From Litoreibacter ponti (GTDB lineage Bacteria > Pseudomonadota > Alphaproteobacteria > Rhodobacterales > Rhodobacteraceae), in the NCBI RefSeq assembly GCF_003054285.1, contig NZ_QBKS01000001.1:124001-188000 (forward strand): a DNA stretch of 64,000 nucleotides. The letters are read 5' to 3'. Shown here piece by piece: positions 25,210 through 33,069 of the stretch. Numbering within the stretch: position 1 is the stretch's first letter; every line of letters begins with the position of its first letter. The notes beneath the pieces were generated by a model. The model was not told the DNA's origin. It ran no database searches and saw only the letters and a list, made by a program, of their open reading frames with translations. The position numbers were made by a program, and so were the translations under genes.

Positions 25210-25892
25210 ACGCCGACAAACCTTTCCGAGATGTCGGCGGTCAGCTCGCCCATCGGGCCGGCCCAAACCGTTTTGCCACGCTCAAGGATGACCGCCTTGT
25301 CCGACACTTGCGCGAGTTCGCGCAGGGATTTGTCGATCAACAAGATGCTGACGCCGGTCTTTGACTTCAGAGTGCGAATGGCTGCCCAGATTTCCTGACG
25401 GATGATCGGTGCCAAACCTTCCGTCGCCTCGTCGAGGATCAGCAGGCGCGGGTTCGTCATCAATGCGCGACCGATGGCCAGCATCTGCTGCTCCCCACCC
25501 GACAAAGATGACGCTCGTTGCCCCAAACGCTCGCCCAGCCGCGGGAACAGCGCGGTGACCGAGGCCAGCGTCCACGCACCGGGCCGGCAGGCCGCAATCA
25601 GGTTCTCCTGCACGCTCAGATCCTTGAAACAGCGCCGCCCCTCCGGCACCAGCCCGACCCCCATACGCGCGACCCGGTGGCTGGGCAGCGCGTGCAGATC
25701 GGTGCCGTCCAGCGCCAATGTGCCTTGCGCGGGGATCATCCGGCATATCGCCTTTACGGTCGAGGATTTGCCCATCCCGTTACGTCCCAGAAGCGCCGTG
25801 ACCTCGCCTTCCTGCATCGCCACATCGACCCCGAACAACGCCTGCGAGCTGCCATAGCTGGCGGTCAATTGCCCTACCTCGAGAAAGCTCAT
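25206..25892 (-). CDS. Branched-chain-type (HAAT) ABC transporter ATP-binding protein, LivF type
   Basis: This 228-residue ATPase has Walker A LLGRNGMGKSSTVKA, signature LSGGEQQMLAIGRAL, Walker B LLILDEATEGLAP and the LivF-typical end IRTLKSKTGVSILLIDKSL. It overlaps livG by four bases and is the last gene of the long minus-strand unit that begins with the HisD-like gene. The HAAT family moves amino acids, amides, urea, aromatic acids and other small solutes, so the substrate is not fixed by sequence. Confidence 0.92.
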   Translation of the reverse strand: MSFLEVGQLTASYGSSQALFGVDVAMQEGEVTALLGRNGMGKSSTVKAICRMIPAQGTLALDGTDLHALPSHRVARMGVGLVPEGRRCFKDLSVQENLIAACRPGAWTLASVTALFPRLGERLGQRASSLSGGEQQMLAIGRALMTNPRLLILDEATEGLAPIIRQEIWAAIRTLKSKTGVSILLIDKSLRELAQVSDKAVILERGKTVWAGPMGELTADISERFVGV

Positions 25893-26638
25893 GCGGCGTC
25901 CCCCAGATAGGCGTCGCGCACGGCCTTGCTGGCGCGGATTTCGGCCGCGGTGCCGGTGGCGATGATCTGGCCATAGACCAGAACGCTGATCCGGTCGGCC
26001 AGCGCGAAGACCGCGTCCATGTCATGCTCGACCAGCAGGATCGGGGCCTCGTCGCGCAGCTGGTCCAGAAAGCCGGTCATCGTCCGCGAGCCCTCCGCGC
26101 CAAGCCCGGCCATCGGCTCATCCATGATGAAGGCCCGCGGGCGCAGGGTCAAAGCGACAGCCACTTCCAGCTGGCGACGCTGGCCGTGCGAAAGGTTCGC
26201 GCAGCGCATATCTCTGAGGCCCTCAAGACCGACGCGATCCAATGCGGCCTCGGCCCGCTCGGTCAGTTCAGCTGTGTTCAGGGCAGGGCGCCAAAATCGC
26301 CACGGCGTGCCTTCGGCCCCGATCGCGCCTAGCACCGCGTTTTCCAGAACCGTATCCTCCATCGCCAGCTGCGAGATCTGGAAGGTGCGGCCCAGCCCGG
26401 CACGGGCGCGCGCTTGAATGGACCAGTCGGAGACGTCCCGCCCCAACAGCTCGACCCGCCCGCTGTCAGGGCGCAAAGCGCCGCATATCTGCTGGATCAG
26501 GGTGGATTTGCCCGCCCCGTTCGGGCCGATTATCGCGTGGATCTCGCCCATGCGCAGCTCGATCGAGACGTCTTGCGTCGCCTTCAGCGCGCCGAAACTC
26601 TTGCTCAGCCCGTATGTCGCCAGCACCACCTCAGACAT
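25889..26638 (-). CDS. Branched-chain-type (HAAT) ABC transporter ATP-binding protein, LivG type
   Basis: This 249-residue ATPase has Walker A IGPNGAGKSTLIQ and the long LivG insertion after the Q-loop (GLGRTFQISQLAMEDTVLEN). The signature is degenerate (LSHGQRRQLEVAVAL, H instead of the usual G at the third position, as is common in LivG). Walker B is FIMDEPMAGLGAE and the switch EHDMDAVFALADRI. It overlaps livM by eight bases and livF by four. Confidence 0.92.
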   Translation of the reverse strand: MSEVVLATYGLSKSFGALKATQDVSIELRMGEIHAIIGPNGAGKSTLIQQICGALRPDSGRVELLGRDVSDWSIQARARAGLGRTFQISQLAMEDTVLENAVLGAIGAEGTPWRFWRPALNTAELTERAEAALDRVGLEGLRDMRCANLSHGQRRQLEVAVALTLRPRAFIMDEPMAGLGAEGSRTMTGFLDQLRDEAPILLVEHDMDAVFALADRISVLVYGQIIATGTAAEIRASKAVRDAYLGDAA

Positions 26639-27617
26639 GGGCGCCCTCGCGCCCTGTCAAAAGTCCGATGAGACCCCCGCGTGCGAACAGCACAATGCCC
26701 AGCAGGATCGCGCCAAGATAGATGTGCCAGAACTCGGTCAGGCCCCCCAGCCAATGCTCCAGCGCCACAAAGATGCACGCGCCGATCACCGGCCCCATCA
26801 AACGGCCCACGCCGCCGATGATGATCAGCACGATCAGCTCACCCGACAACTGCCAGCTGAACATGGTCGGCGACACGAAGCGGTTGAGATCGGCAAACAG
26901 CGCCCCCGCAAGCCCGGTGACCGCGCCCGACAGGATGAAGGCCAGCAGCTTCAGACGCTGCGGGTTCAGCCCCACGGTTTCCGCCCGCGTGGCGGACTGC
27001 CGTGTTGCATTGAGCGCCAGACCAAAGGGCGAGGCCCGCAGTCGCGCGGAAAGGAAAAGAGCTGCGCAGAGCAGAGCAAAGCAGATGCCGAAGAACTGGA
27101 TCGGCACCAGTGTGTTCAACCCCGGAAAGTCGTTGCGCACATAGATCGACAGCCCGTCCTCGCCGCCATATTCCGCCCATGAGATCGCGAAATAATAAAA
27201 CATCTGCCCAAAGGCGAGCGTGATCATGATGAAATAGACGCCCGAGGTGCGCAGCGACAAAAGCCCCACCAAGGCCGCGACGCAGGCCGAGACCACCATT
27301 GCCACGAGCCAGATCACCGGCATCAGCTTGGTGCCGTCCGTCGCGAACGGGCCGATCTCGAGCACGGTATAGGTTTGCGCGTGGTAGGCCAGGATGCCCA
27401 TCGCGTAGCCACCCAAACCGAAGAACAGCGCGTGGCCGAAGCTCACCATTCCGCCGATGCCCAGCACGATGTTGAGCCCCACGGCGGCCAGCGCCAGGAT
27501 CGCGACCCGTGTGGCCAGAGTGATCGTGAAGGGCTCGTCCACGCTCACGGCCCAGAGCGGCACAGCAAGCAGGCCGAGCAGGACCACCGCGTTGATCAGG
27601 CGCTCGTCGAACCTCAT
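26631..27617 (-). CDS. Branched-chain-type ABC transporter permease, LivM type
   Basis: This 328-residue permease has about nine to ten membrane helices. LivM signatures are GLNIVLGIGGMVSFGHALFFGLGGYA near residue 45 (core GMVSFGHALFFGLGGY), YFIMITLAFGQMFYYFA and the EAA-like stretch ALNATRQSATRAETVGLNP. LFADLNRFVSPTMFSWQLSG is also typical. It is coupled to livH and livG by overlaps. Confidence 0.92.
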   Translation of the reverse strand: MRFDERLINAVVLLGLLAVPLWAVSVDEPFTITLATRVAILALAAVGLNIVLGIGGMVSFGHALFFGLGGYAMGILAYHAQTYTVLEIGPFATDGTKLMPVIWLVAMVVSACVAALVGLLSLRTSGVYFIMITLAFGQMFYYFAISWAEYGGEDGLSIYVRNDFPGLNTLVPIQFFGICFALLCAALFLSARLRASPFGLALNATRQSATRAETVGLNPQRLKLLAFILSGAVTGLAGALFADLNRFVSPTMFSWQLSGELIVLIIIGGVGRLMGPVIGACIFVALEHWLGGLTEFWHIYLGAILLGIVLFARGGLIGLLTGREGAHV

Positions 27618-28534
27618 GCGCGGGCCCCGAACAGCCCGGTGGGCCGCCAGACCAAAACCAGCCCCATCAGGATGTAGATGCCCATCGACGCGATGGCGGA
27701 GCCGGATTTTTGCGCCGGACCGGGCTCCATGAACAGGGCGAACAGTTCCGGCAGAAAGACGCCGCCCAGCGTATCCGTCAGTCCCACCAGCAGCGCGCCG
27801 ACGAACGCGCCACGGATCGAGCCGATGCCGCCGATTACAATCACGACGAAGGCCAAAATCAGCACCGGCTCGCCCATGCCGACCTGCACCGACTGGATCG
27901 CGCCCACCAGCGCGCCCGCCAGCCCCGCCAGTGCCGCGCCAAGTGCGAAGATCAGCGTGTAAAGCTTTGAGATATCGACCCCGAGCGCTGCGATCATCTC
28001 GCGGTCATTTTCGCCAGCGCGGATCTGGATGCCGATCCGGGTGCGCTCGATCAGGGCCCACAATCCCACCGCTACCGCCAGCCCGATTGCGATCAGCGAG
28101 AGGCGGTAGAGCGGGTACTGGATGCCGCCCGGGAGGGTGACCGGGCCGGACAGCGCATCCGGGATGTCGAGAAACAGCGGAAAGGAGCCGAACACCCACC
28201 GCGTGCCTTCCGAGAAGATCAGGATCAGCGCGAAGGTCGCCAACACCTGATCAAGATGGGCCGCGCGGTAGAGCCGCCGGATCACGACCATCTCGATCAG
28301 CGCGCCCGCCAGCGCCGCCGCCGCCAGCGCCGCGACCAGCCCCAGAAGGAAAGACCCCGTGGCGCCTGCCACCGCCGCCGCCGCAAACGCACCGACCATG
28401 TAAAGCGAGCCGTGGGCCAGATTGATCAGCCCCATCACGCCGAAGATCAGCGTCAGACCCGCAGCCATCAGGAACAGCATGATGCCGAATTGCAGACCGT
28501 TGAGGATCTGCTCGATGATCAGGATCGAGGACAT
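27614..28534 (-). CDS. Branched-chain-type ABC transporter permease, LivH type
   Basis: This 306-residue permease carries the LivH signature GLQFGIMLFLMAAGLTLIFG then MGLINLAHGSLYMVGAF. The conserved loop is RTRIGIQIRAGENDREMIAALGVD, and FVVIVIGGIGSIRGAFVGALLVG follows. It is separated from the binding-protein gene by 60 bases containing a perfect 13-bp hairpin that may set the ratio of binding protein to permease. Confidence 0.92.
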   Translation of the reverse strand: MSSILIIEQILNGLQFGIMLFLMAAGLTLIFGVMGLINLAHGSLYMVGAFAAAAVAGATGSFLLGLVAALAAAALAGALIEMVVIRRLYRAAHLDQVLATFALILIFSEGTRWVFGSFPLFLDIPDALSGPVTLPGGIQYPLYRLSLIAIGLAVAVGLWALIERTRIGIQIRAGENDREMIAALGVDISKLYTLIFALGAALAGLAGALVGAIQSVQVGMGEPVLILAFVVIVIGGIGSIRGAFVGALLVGLTDTLGGVFLPELFALFMEPGPAQKSGSAIASMGIYILMGLVLVWRPTGLFGARA

Positions 28535-28549
28535 GGAGTAAGGCTCCGG

Positions 28550-28587
28550 GTTCCCGCGCGCCGCTAAGATACAAGGCGCGCGGGAAC
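28550..28587 (-). terminator. Intercistronic hairpin between binding-protein and permease genes
   Basis: GTTCCCGCGCGCC (28550-28562) pairs perfectly over 13 bases with GGCGCGCGGGAAC (28575-28587) around a 12-base loop. There is no T run. It begins seven bases after the binding-protein stop codon and ends shortly before the livH ribosome-binding site. This suits mRNA stabilisation or partial attenuation inside the operon. Confidence 0.7.
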
Positions 28588-28594
28588 GGAGGTT

Positions 28595-29725
28595 TTACAT
28601 CTTGCAGTCGGCCGCGTAGGCGTCGGAGTGGTTCTCCAGCGCGGCGCCGATGATCTTGTTGGTGAACACGTCACCCTCCTTGATCACCTCACGGGCGTAG
28701 ATCGTCTGCACCGGATGGTGGTTCGGACCGAAGGCGAAATCCCCGCGGGTGCTGTCGAAATCAGCCGCGCGCAGGGCTTCACGGAACGCATCGGCGTCGG
28801 CGGGGGCGGCCTTCTCCAGCGCGGAGATCAGCAGGTTCGCCGTGTCAAAACCCTGGCTCGCATAAAGCGAGGGCAGGCGGCCATATTCAGCCTGAAAGCT
28901 CTCGACGAAGGCCGCGTTGGTCGGATTGTCGAGGTCCTTGTTCCACTGCGAGGTGTTCACGACCCCCATGGCGGCATCACCGACGGCCTGCAGGATGCCC
29001 TGATCAAAGCTGAAGGCGGGACCCACGACGGGGATGTCCACGCCGCTGTCGGCATATTGCTTTAGGAACGAGATGCCCATGCCGCCGGGGAGGAAGAAAT
29101 AGACGCTGTCGGCGCCGCTCGCGCGGATTTGCGCGATCTCTGCGGCGTAGTCGGTCTGGCCGAGCTTGGTGAAGACCTCGCCCGCAAGCTCGCCCTCATA
29201 CATGCGCTTGTAGCCGGTCAGCGCGTCCTGGCCCGCGGGGTAGTTCGGGGCCATGATGAAGCTGTTCTTGTAGCCGGCGGTGTTGGAATGCGCGCCAGCG
29301 GCCTCGTGCAGGTTGTCGTTCTGCCACGCCACGTTGAAGTAGTTCTGATGGCAGCCCTTGCCGGCCAGCGCCGAGGGGCCGGCATTGGGGGAGAGGTAGA
29401 ATTTGCCCTGCGCCGTGGCGCTCGGCACGACGGCCATGGCGAGGTTCGACCAGATGATGCCGGTGAGCACGTCGACCTTCTCGGACTGGATCATCTTGTC
29501 GGCCAGCTGCACCGCGATGTCGGGCTTGCGCTGGTCGTCTTCGATGACGACCTCGATATCGTCGCGGCCCGATTGCGCGATGGCCAGCATGAAACCGTCC
29601 CGCACGTCGATGCCTAGCCCCGCGCCGCCGCCGGACAATGTGGTGATCATGCCGACCTTGACCTCGGCCAGAGCGCCTGTCGCGCAGACCGCCGCGGCGG
29701 CTGTCGCCAGTAGTAGTTTCTTCAT
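28595..29725 (-). CDS. ABC transporter substrate-binding protein (LivK/HAAT family)
   Basis: This periplasmic binding protein of 376 residues has a clear signal peptide (KKLLLATAAAAVCATGALAE) and the type I periplasmic fold: VGMITTLSGGGAGLGIDVRDGF, VIEDDQRKPDIAVQLADKMI, ADSVYFFLPGGMGISFLKQY. Such members with IIWSNLAMAVVPSATAQG are often annotated as amino-acid or aromatic-compound binding proteins. It has a cysteine pair that could form a disulfide (GKGCHQN and the C-terminal DCKM). The gene lies between the RAM-domain gene (24 bases upstream) and livH in the HisD-like/NTF2 operon. The likely ligand is the unknown substrate of that operon. Confidence 0.9.
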   Translation of the reverse strand: MKKLLLATAAAAVCATGALAEVKVGMITTLSGGGAGLGIDVRDGFMLAIAQSGRDDIEVVIEDDQRKPDIAVQLADKMIQSEKVDVLTGIIWSNLAMAVVPSATAQGKFYLSPNAGPSALAGKGCHQNYFNVAWQNDNLHEAAGAHSNTAGYKNSFIMAPNYPAGQDALTGYKRMYEGELAGEVFTKLGQTDYAAEIAQIRASGADSVYFFLPGGMGISFLKQYADSGVDIPVVGPAFSFDQGILQAVGDAAMGVVNTSQWNKDLDNPTNAAFVESFQAEYGRLPSLYASQGFDTANLLISALEKAAPADADAFREALRAADFDSTRGDFAFGPNHHPVQTIYAREVIKEGDVFTNKIIGAALENHSDAYAADCKM

Positions 29726-29749
29726 GTCTTTCTCCCTGATTTTCGTGGT

Positions 29750-29986
29750 CTAGAAGGCCGAAAACGTCAGCGTTGTCAGCGTTCTAGCGATGCCCGGTAT
29801 CGGGCTTATGTTATCGTTGATAAAGCGGCCGACATCCTCGCCATCGGGCACGTAGATCTTGACCAGGAGGTCCCAGTCGCCGCTGGTCGAGAACATCTCG
29901 GAGTGGATCTCCTTCAACGCGATGGCATCGGCCACGCGGTAGGTTTCCCCCGGCTTGCAGCGCACCTGCACAAAGACGCATGTCAT
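29750..29986 (-). CDS. Stand-alone Lrp/AsnC ligand-binding (RAM) domain protein
   Basis: At 78 residues this is only the C-terminal RAM domain of Lrp/AsnC regulators: VFVQVRCKPGETYRVADAIA, HSEMFSTSGDWDLLVKIYVP and PGIARTLTTLTFSAF. No DNA-binding helix-turn-helix is encoded upstream in frame. Such proteins form ligand-sensing rings and may modify full-length Lrp proteins or sense amino acids by themselves. It sits 104 bases after the third NTF2-like gene and 24 bases before the binding-protein gene. The ligand is probably related to the transporter substrate, by context. Confidence 0.83.
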   Translation of the reverse strand: MTCVFVQVRCKPGETYRVADAIALKEIHSEMFSTSGDWDLLVKIYVPDGEDVGRFINDNISPIPGIARTLTTLTFSAF

Positions 29987-30090
29987 ACTCAGATCCTCCC
30001 CCGCGTGTCAGTCGCACCCGCCTTTATACGGGGCATTTCGGGATTGAACACGGGGATTTTTCACCTCGCGCGGGCGCGATCTGGCGGCCT

Positions 30091-31080
30091 TCATCCCTGA
30101 TGCATCAGGATCTGCTTCCAGATCGCCACCTCGTCGTAGAGCGTAAACTCATGGCGCAGCGACCAGTCCCGCCCGTCATTGCCATAGGGCCCGAACTCGG
30201 CATGGGTCATGCCCATCACATGCACCTCCGCACCGGTGGGCGCGCCAAAGCTGCCGTGGCCATCATGGGTGCCGGTCAGCGACCAGCGTACGGCGGCCCG
30301 CGGCGGCAGCATCGGGTCGTGGCGGCCGATCACGTGGTGCACCTCGAACTTCGCGGACGGGAAGGACGAGCGCAGTGGCAGCCACAGCTGATCGGCCCCG
30401 GCCCATGAAATCTCGTGCCGGTCGCCCGCGTGGTAGACATGGCAGGCCCGGTCATAGAGCGCGGGGATCACTGAGAATTCCTTGTCCATGATGCGCGTCA
30501 GGATATCGGCCAGCCGCGCCCCCCATTCGTTGTCGTTGCCGCGCGAATTATAGCCGCCATCCACGTCGTCACGCGGATGGAACGGTTTGACGCAATGCTC
30601 CGACCCACCTTCGCGGTCGATCATATCGCGGGTGAAAGCGACCACGTCCATGCCCAGCTGCTTGACGATGCCCGAGACGTCGCGGATCAGCCATTCATCG
30701 TAAATCTGGTCGTTCTTCGCCGCGCAATCCGCGATGGCGCGGATCTGAAAGCTGCGACCGGTGGGTGCGCCGAAGCTGCCATGACCCAGATGCGTGCCGG
30801 TGGTCAGCAAGCGGTGGGAGGACAGGAAGCCCGCGTCCTCGTCGCCGGACCAGATCACATCCTCGCCCAGCAATTGCCGGTCCGGGAACTCGGCGATGGT
30901 CGCCATCGTCCCGTTGATCACGTTCTGATTGCCCCGCACCAGACCGGACGGAAAGCGCATCGGCAGGTCTTCGGCATAGTAGTGGTTCAGGGTGGACAGG
31001 CCGCGATCCTCCCAGATTTCCTTGGTGATCTTCAGGATGTAGTCCGGCAGGTCCTTGAATTGATTGCTGAAACCCTTCAT
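30091..31080 (-). CDS. Double NTF2/SnoaL-like domain protein (third of three)
   Basis: This 329-residue protein is built from two NTF2/SnoaL-like halves, seen in an internal repeat: GTHLGHGSFGAPTGRSFQIR in the first half and GTHDGHGSFGAPTGAEVHVM in the second. Such alpha-plus-beta barrels hold small hydrophobic or polar substrates and act as cyclases, isomerases, dehydratases or hydrolases. The ATG at 31080 overlaps the LacI stop (ATGA) and is preferred over an ATG at 31089. It is a paralog in architecture of the genes at 32083 and 33066 but clearly diverged. There is no signal peptide, so it is cytoplasmic. The reaction is unknown. Confidence 0.8.
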   Translation of the reverse strand: MKGFSNQFKDLPDYILKITKEIWEDRGLSTLNHYYAEDLPMRFPSGLVRGNQNVINGTMATIAEFPDRQLLGEDVIWSGDEDAGFLSSHRLLTTGTHLGHGSFGAPTGRSFQIRAIADCAAKNDQIYDEWLIRDVSGIVKQLGMDVVAFTRDMIDREGGSEHCVKPFHPRDDVDGGYNSRGNDNEWGARLADILTRIMDKEFSVIPALYDRACHVYHAGDRHEISWAGADQLWLPLRSSFPSAKFEVHHVIGRHDPMLPPRAAVRWSLTGTHDGHGSFGAPTGAEVHVMGMTHAEFGPYGNDGRDWSLRHEFTLYDEVAIWKQILMHQG

Positions 31081-32093
31081 GTGCTCCATCCTTCTGGAAT
31101 GCGGGCACTGCGGCGGATCACCAGCGGTCCCTCGATTTCTGTTTGCTTGGGCGGCGCGTCGCCCTCGATTTGCGCCATAAGCTGGGCGATGACGGCATCC
31201 ACCATGCGGTTGGCGGGCTGGCGCACCGTGGTCAGCTCGAACGTGGGCCAGGCGGCCATCGCGACGTCGTCATAGCCCACAATCGAGACGTCTTCCGGGA
31301 TGCGTAGGCCCAGCTCACCGCGGACCACATCCATCACGGCAAACGCCATGTGGTCATTGCCTACGAAAATCGCGTCCGGGCCTTCTGAGCCCGCAAAAAG
31401 CGCGCGCGCAGCGGCCATCGCGGCCTCGCGCGAAAACAACCCGTCCACCACGCCGAAGGCTTCATATCCGGCCTCTGCCAATCCCGCCTCGAATCCTGCC
31501 GCGCGGTCGCGCCCGGTCGATGCGCCCTGCCAGCCGGAGATATGCGCGATGCGCGCGTGACCGCCCGCGATGAGCAACTCCGCCACCCGCTTTCCACCGT
31601 CGAAATTCGCCGAAGTGACAGAGGATAGCTCCCGGTCCGACGAGCCGCGGTTGAAAAGAACCATCGCGACGCCTTCTTCGGACAGCCGGTCGGTAAGGGT
31701 CGATGACATCGCGACCGAGGCCAGAATGATCCCATCGACCTGATGGGCCAGCAGGTCATGCACCACCGAGTCCACATCGGACGCGTGATTGGCGGCCATG
31801 AAGACCATGATGTGGTAGCCTTTTTCGCGCAGCCCCCGCGAAAGCTTCTCCAGCGCCTCGGTGTAGAACGGGTTGTCGAGATAGGCCACGATCAGGCCGA
31901 TGGTCTTCGATTGCCCCGTGATCAGCGACCGGGCCAGCGTGTTCGGTCGGTACCCCAACTCTGCGGCGGCGCGTTTGACCTTGTCGGCCAGCGTGGCCGA
32001 GACCTTCATGCCCGGGGTGAACACCCGGCTGACGGTGGGCTGCGACACGCCCGCCGCGCGGGCCACATCGAGGGCCGTGACCTTAGGTGCCAT
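31077..32093 (-). CDS. LacI-family transcriptional regulator
   Basis: This 338-residue repressor has an N-terminal helix-turn-helix and hinge (VTALDVARAAGVSQPTVSRVF). The periplasmic-binding-like sensor domain shows TIGLIVAYLDNPFYTEALEK, DGIILASVAM, ARIAHISGW, GPDAIFVGNDHMAFAVMD and VSIVGYDDVAMAAWP. The ATG at 32093 has GGAGGT just upstream and overlaps the preceding NTF2-like gene by 11 bases. The perfect TGAATACGTATTCA palindrome upstream of the operon (35428-35441) is its likely target. The inducer is probably a polyol, sugar or related intermediate; this is inferred from the family. Confidence 0.92.
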   Translation of the reverse strand: MAPKVTALDVARAAGVSQPTVSRVFTPGMKVSATLADKVKRAAAELGYRPNTLARSLITGQSKTIGLIVAYLDNPFYTEALEKLSRGLREKGYHIMVFMAANHASDVDSVVHDLLAHQVDGIILASVAMSSTLTDRLSEEGVAMVLFNRGSSDRELSSVTSANFDGGKRVAELLIAGGHARIAHISGWQGASTGRDRAAGFEAGLAEAGYEAFGVVDGLFSREAAMAAARALFAGSEGPDAIFVGNDHMAFAVMDVVRGELGLRIPEDVSIVGYDDVAMAAWPTFELTTVRQPANRMVDAVIAQLMAQIEGDAPPKQTEIEGPLVIRRSARIPEGWST

Positions 32094-33069
32094 GGTGACC
32101 TCCGACCAGCTCGCCCATGCGGGCAAATACGTCGACTCCGAGCTGACGATAGACGTCGAGCAGATCGACCAGCACCCAGTTCTCCCGGATCAGGCCGTTC
32201 TCGAGACGCCAGAAATCAAGTGATCGCATCTCCACCTGCTTTCCCGACGGCGCAATGCCCATCCAGCCGCCATGGGTCAGGTGCTGGCGCATATTGGGCC
32301 AGCCGGTGACGGCCACGTAGCTGCCTTGCGCGAAGAAATGATAGTCCAACTGGTCGCGGTAATTGCCCCGGTCCGGCATGGCGGCCAGAAACGGGATCTG
32401 GTGATGCCGGCGAAAGCCGTCGATGCCGCGCCCGGTGCCGATGCCCGCGGGCCCGTACCACGACATGCGTGGATGCCAGAACCGCTCCATCTCCATCACT
32501 TCCGGGCCGCCTTCACCGGGATGCCTGCCCATATGGATCAGCATGTCCTGCACGACCACCAGATTGGCCGCGCCGTCCTCGCTATGGGGCCCAAGCCCAT
32601 CCTGCGTGGCGGGGGAGGGCGTCAGCCATTCGCGCCCCAGCGAAGGCGCCATTGGCCAGGCACCGGCCTGCATCATCAGCTCGGGGATGTCCCAGATCGC
32701 CTGCATCTCGACCACGCGCGCGTCTTCGATCCGGTAGAACTCGTGAAAGCGCATATGCGCCTGCCGGCCCGTTGCCGGAATGCCAAGGAACGGCGCGTCG
32801 AACAGGCCGGTGTAATAGCCGCCGCAGCCGATCCAACGCCCGCCTTGCGCGGTCTCGCCCTCAATGACGATCCAGTCGCGCCGCTCCAGATCAGGGATCG
32901 CGCCGAACAGTGGCTCAAACGCGTGATCATATAGCAGGGCGGGCCCCGTGAGATCGCCGAACGGATGGCACAGGTGTATCACCGCATCCGGCGCGAAGGC
33001 GGCGTCGAGCGCCGCGCGGACCGGGGCTTCCTCGAAATCATAGAGCGCCGCACACAGGTCGTGGATCAT
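32083..33069 (-). CDS. Double NTF2/SnoaL-like domain protein (second of three)
   Basis: This 328-residue cytoplasmic protein has two NTF2/SnoaL-like halves. The first contains GGYYTGLFDAPFLGIPATGR with MRFHEFYRIEDARVVEMQAI; the second contains THGGWMGIAPSGKQVEMRSL with FWRLENGLIRENWVLVDLLD. The GxPATG/APSG plus W.(L)E...I.E.W pattern is that of the SnoaL polyketide-cyclase group. The ATG at 33069 overlaps the stop of the upstream paralog (ATGA), so the first two NTF2 genes are translationally coupled. Possible heteromer formation with the other two copies is inference. Confidence 0.8.
   Translation of the reverse strand: MIHDLCAALYDFEEAPVRAALDAAFAPDAVIHLCHPFGDLTGPALLYDHAFEPLFGAIPDLERRDWIVIEGETAQGGRWIGCGGYYTGLFDAPFLGIPATGRQAHMRFHEFYRIEDARVVEMQAIWDIPELMMQAGAWPMAPSLGREWLTPSPATQDGLGPHSEDGAANLVVVQDMLIHMGRHPGEGGPEVMEMERFWHPRMSWYGPAGIGTGRGIDGFRRHHQIPFLAAMPDRGNYRDQLDYHFFAQGSYVAVTGWPNMRQHLTHGGWMGIAPSGKQVEMRSLDFWRLENGLIRENWVLVDLLDVYRQLGVDVFARMGELVGGHHGT

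Noticed and set aside
23707..25266. Open minus-strand frame of about 520 codons opposite the binding-protein gene
   Set aside because: Antisense shadow that also crosses the terminator hairpin and the two-repeat gene; no domain or ribosome-binding site is seen.
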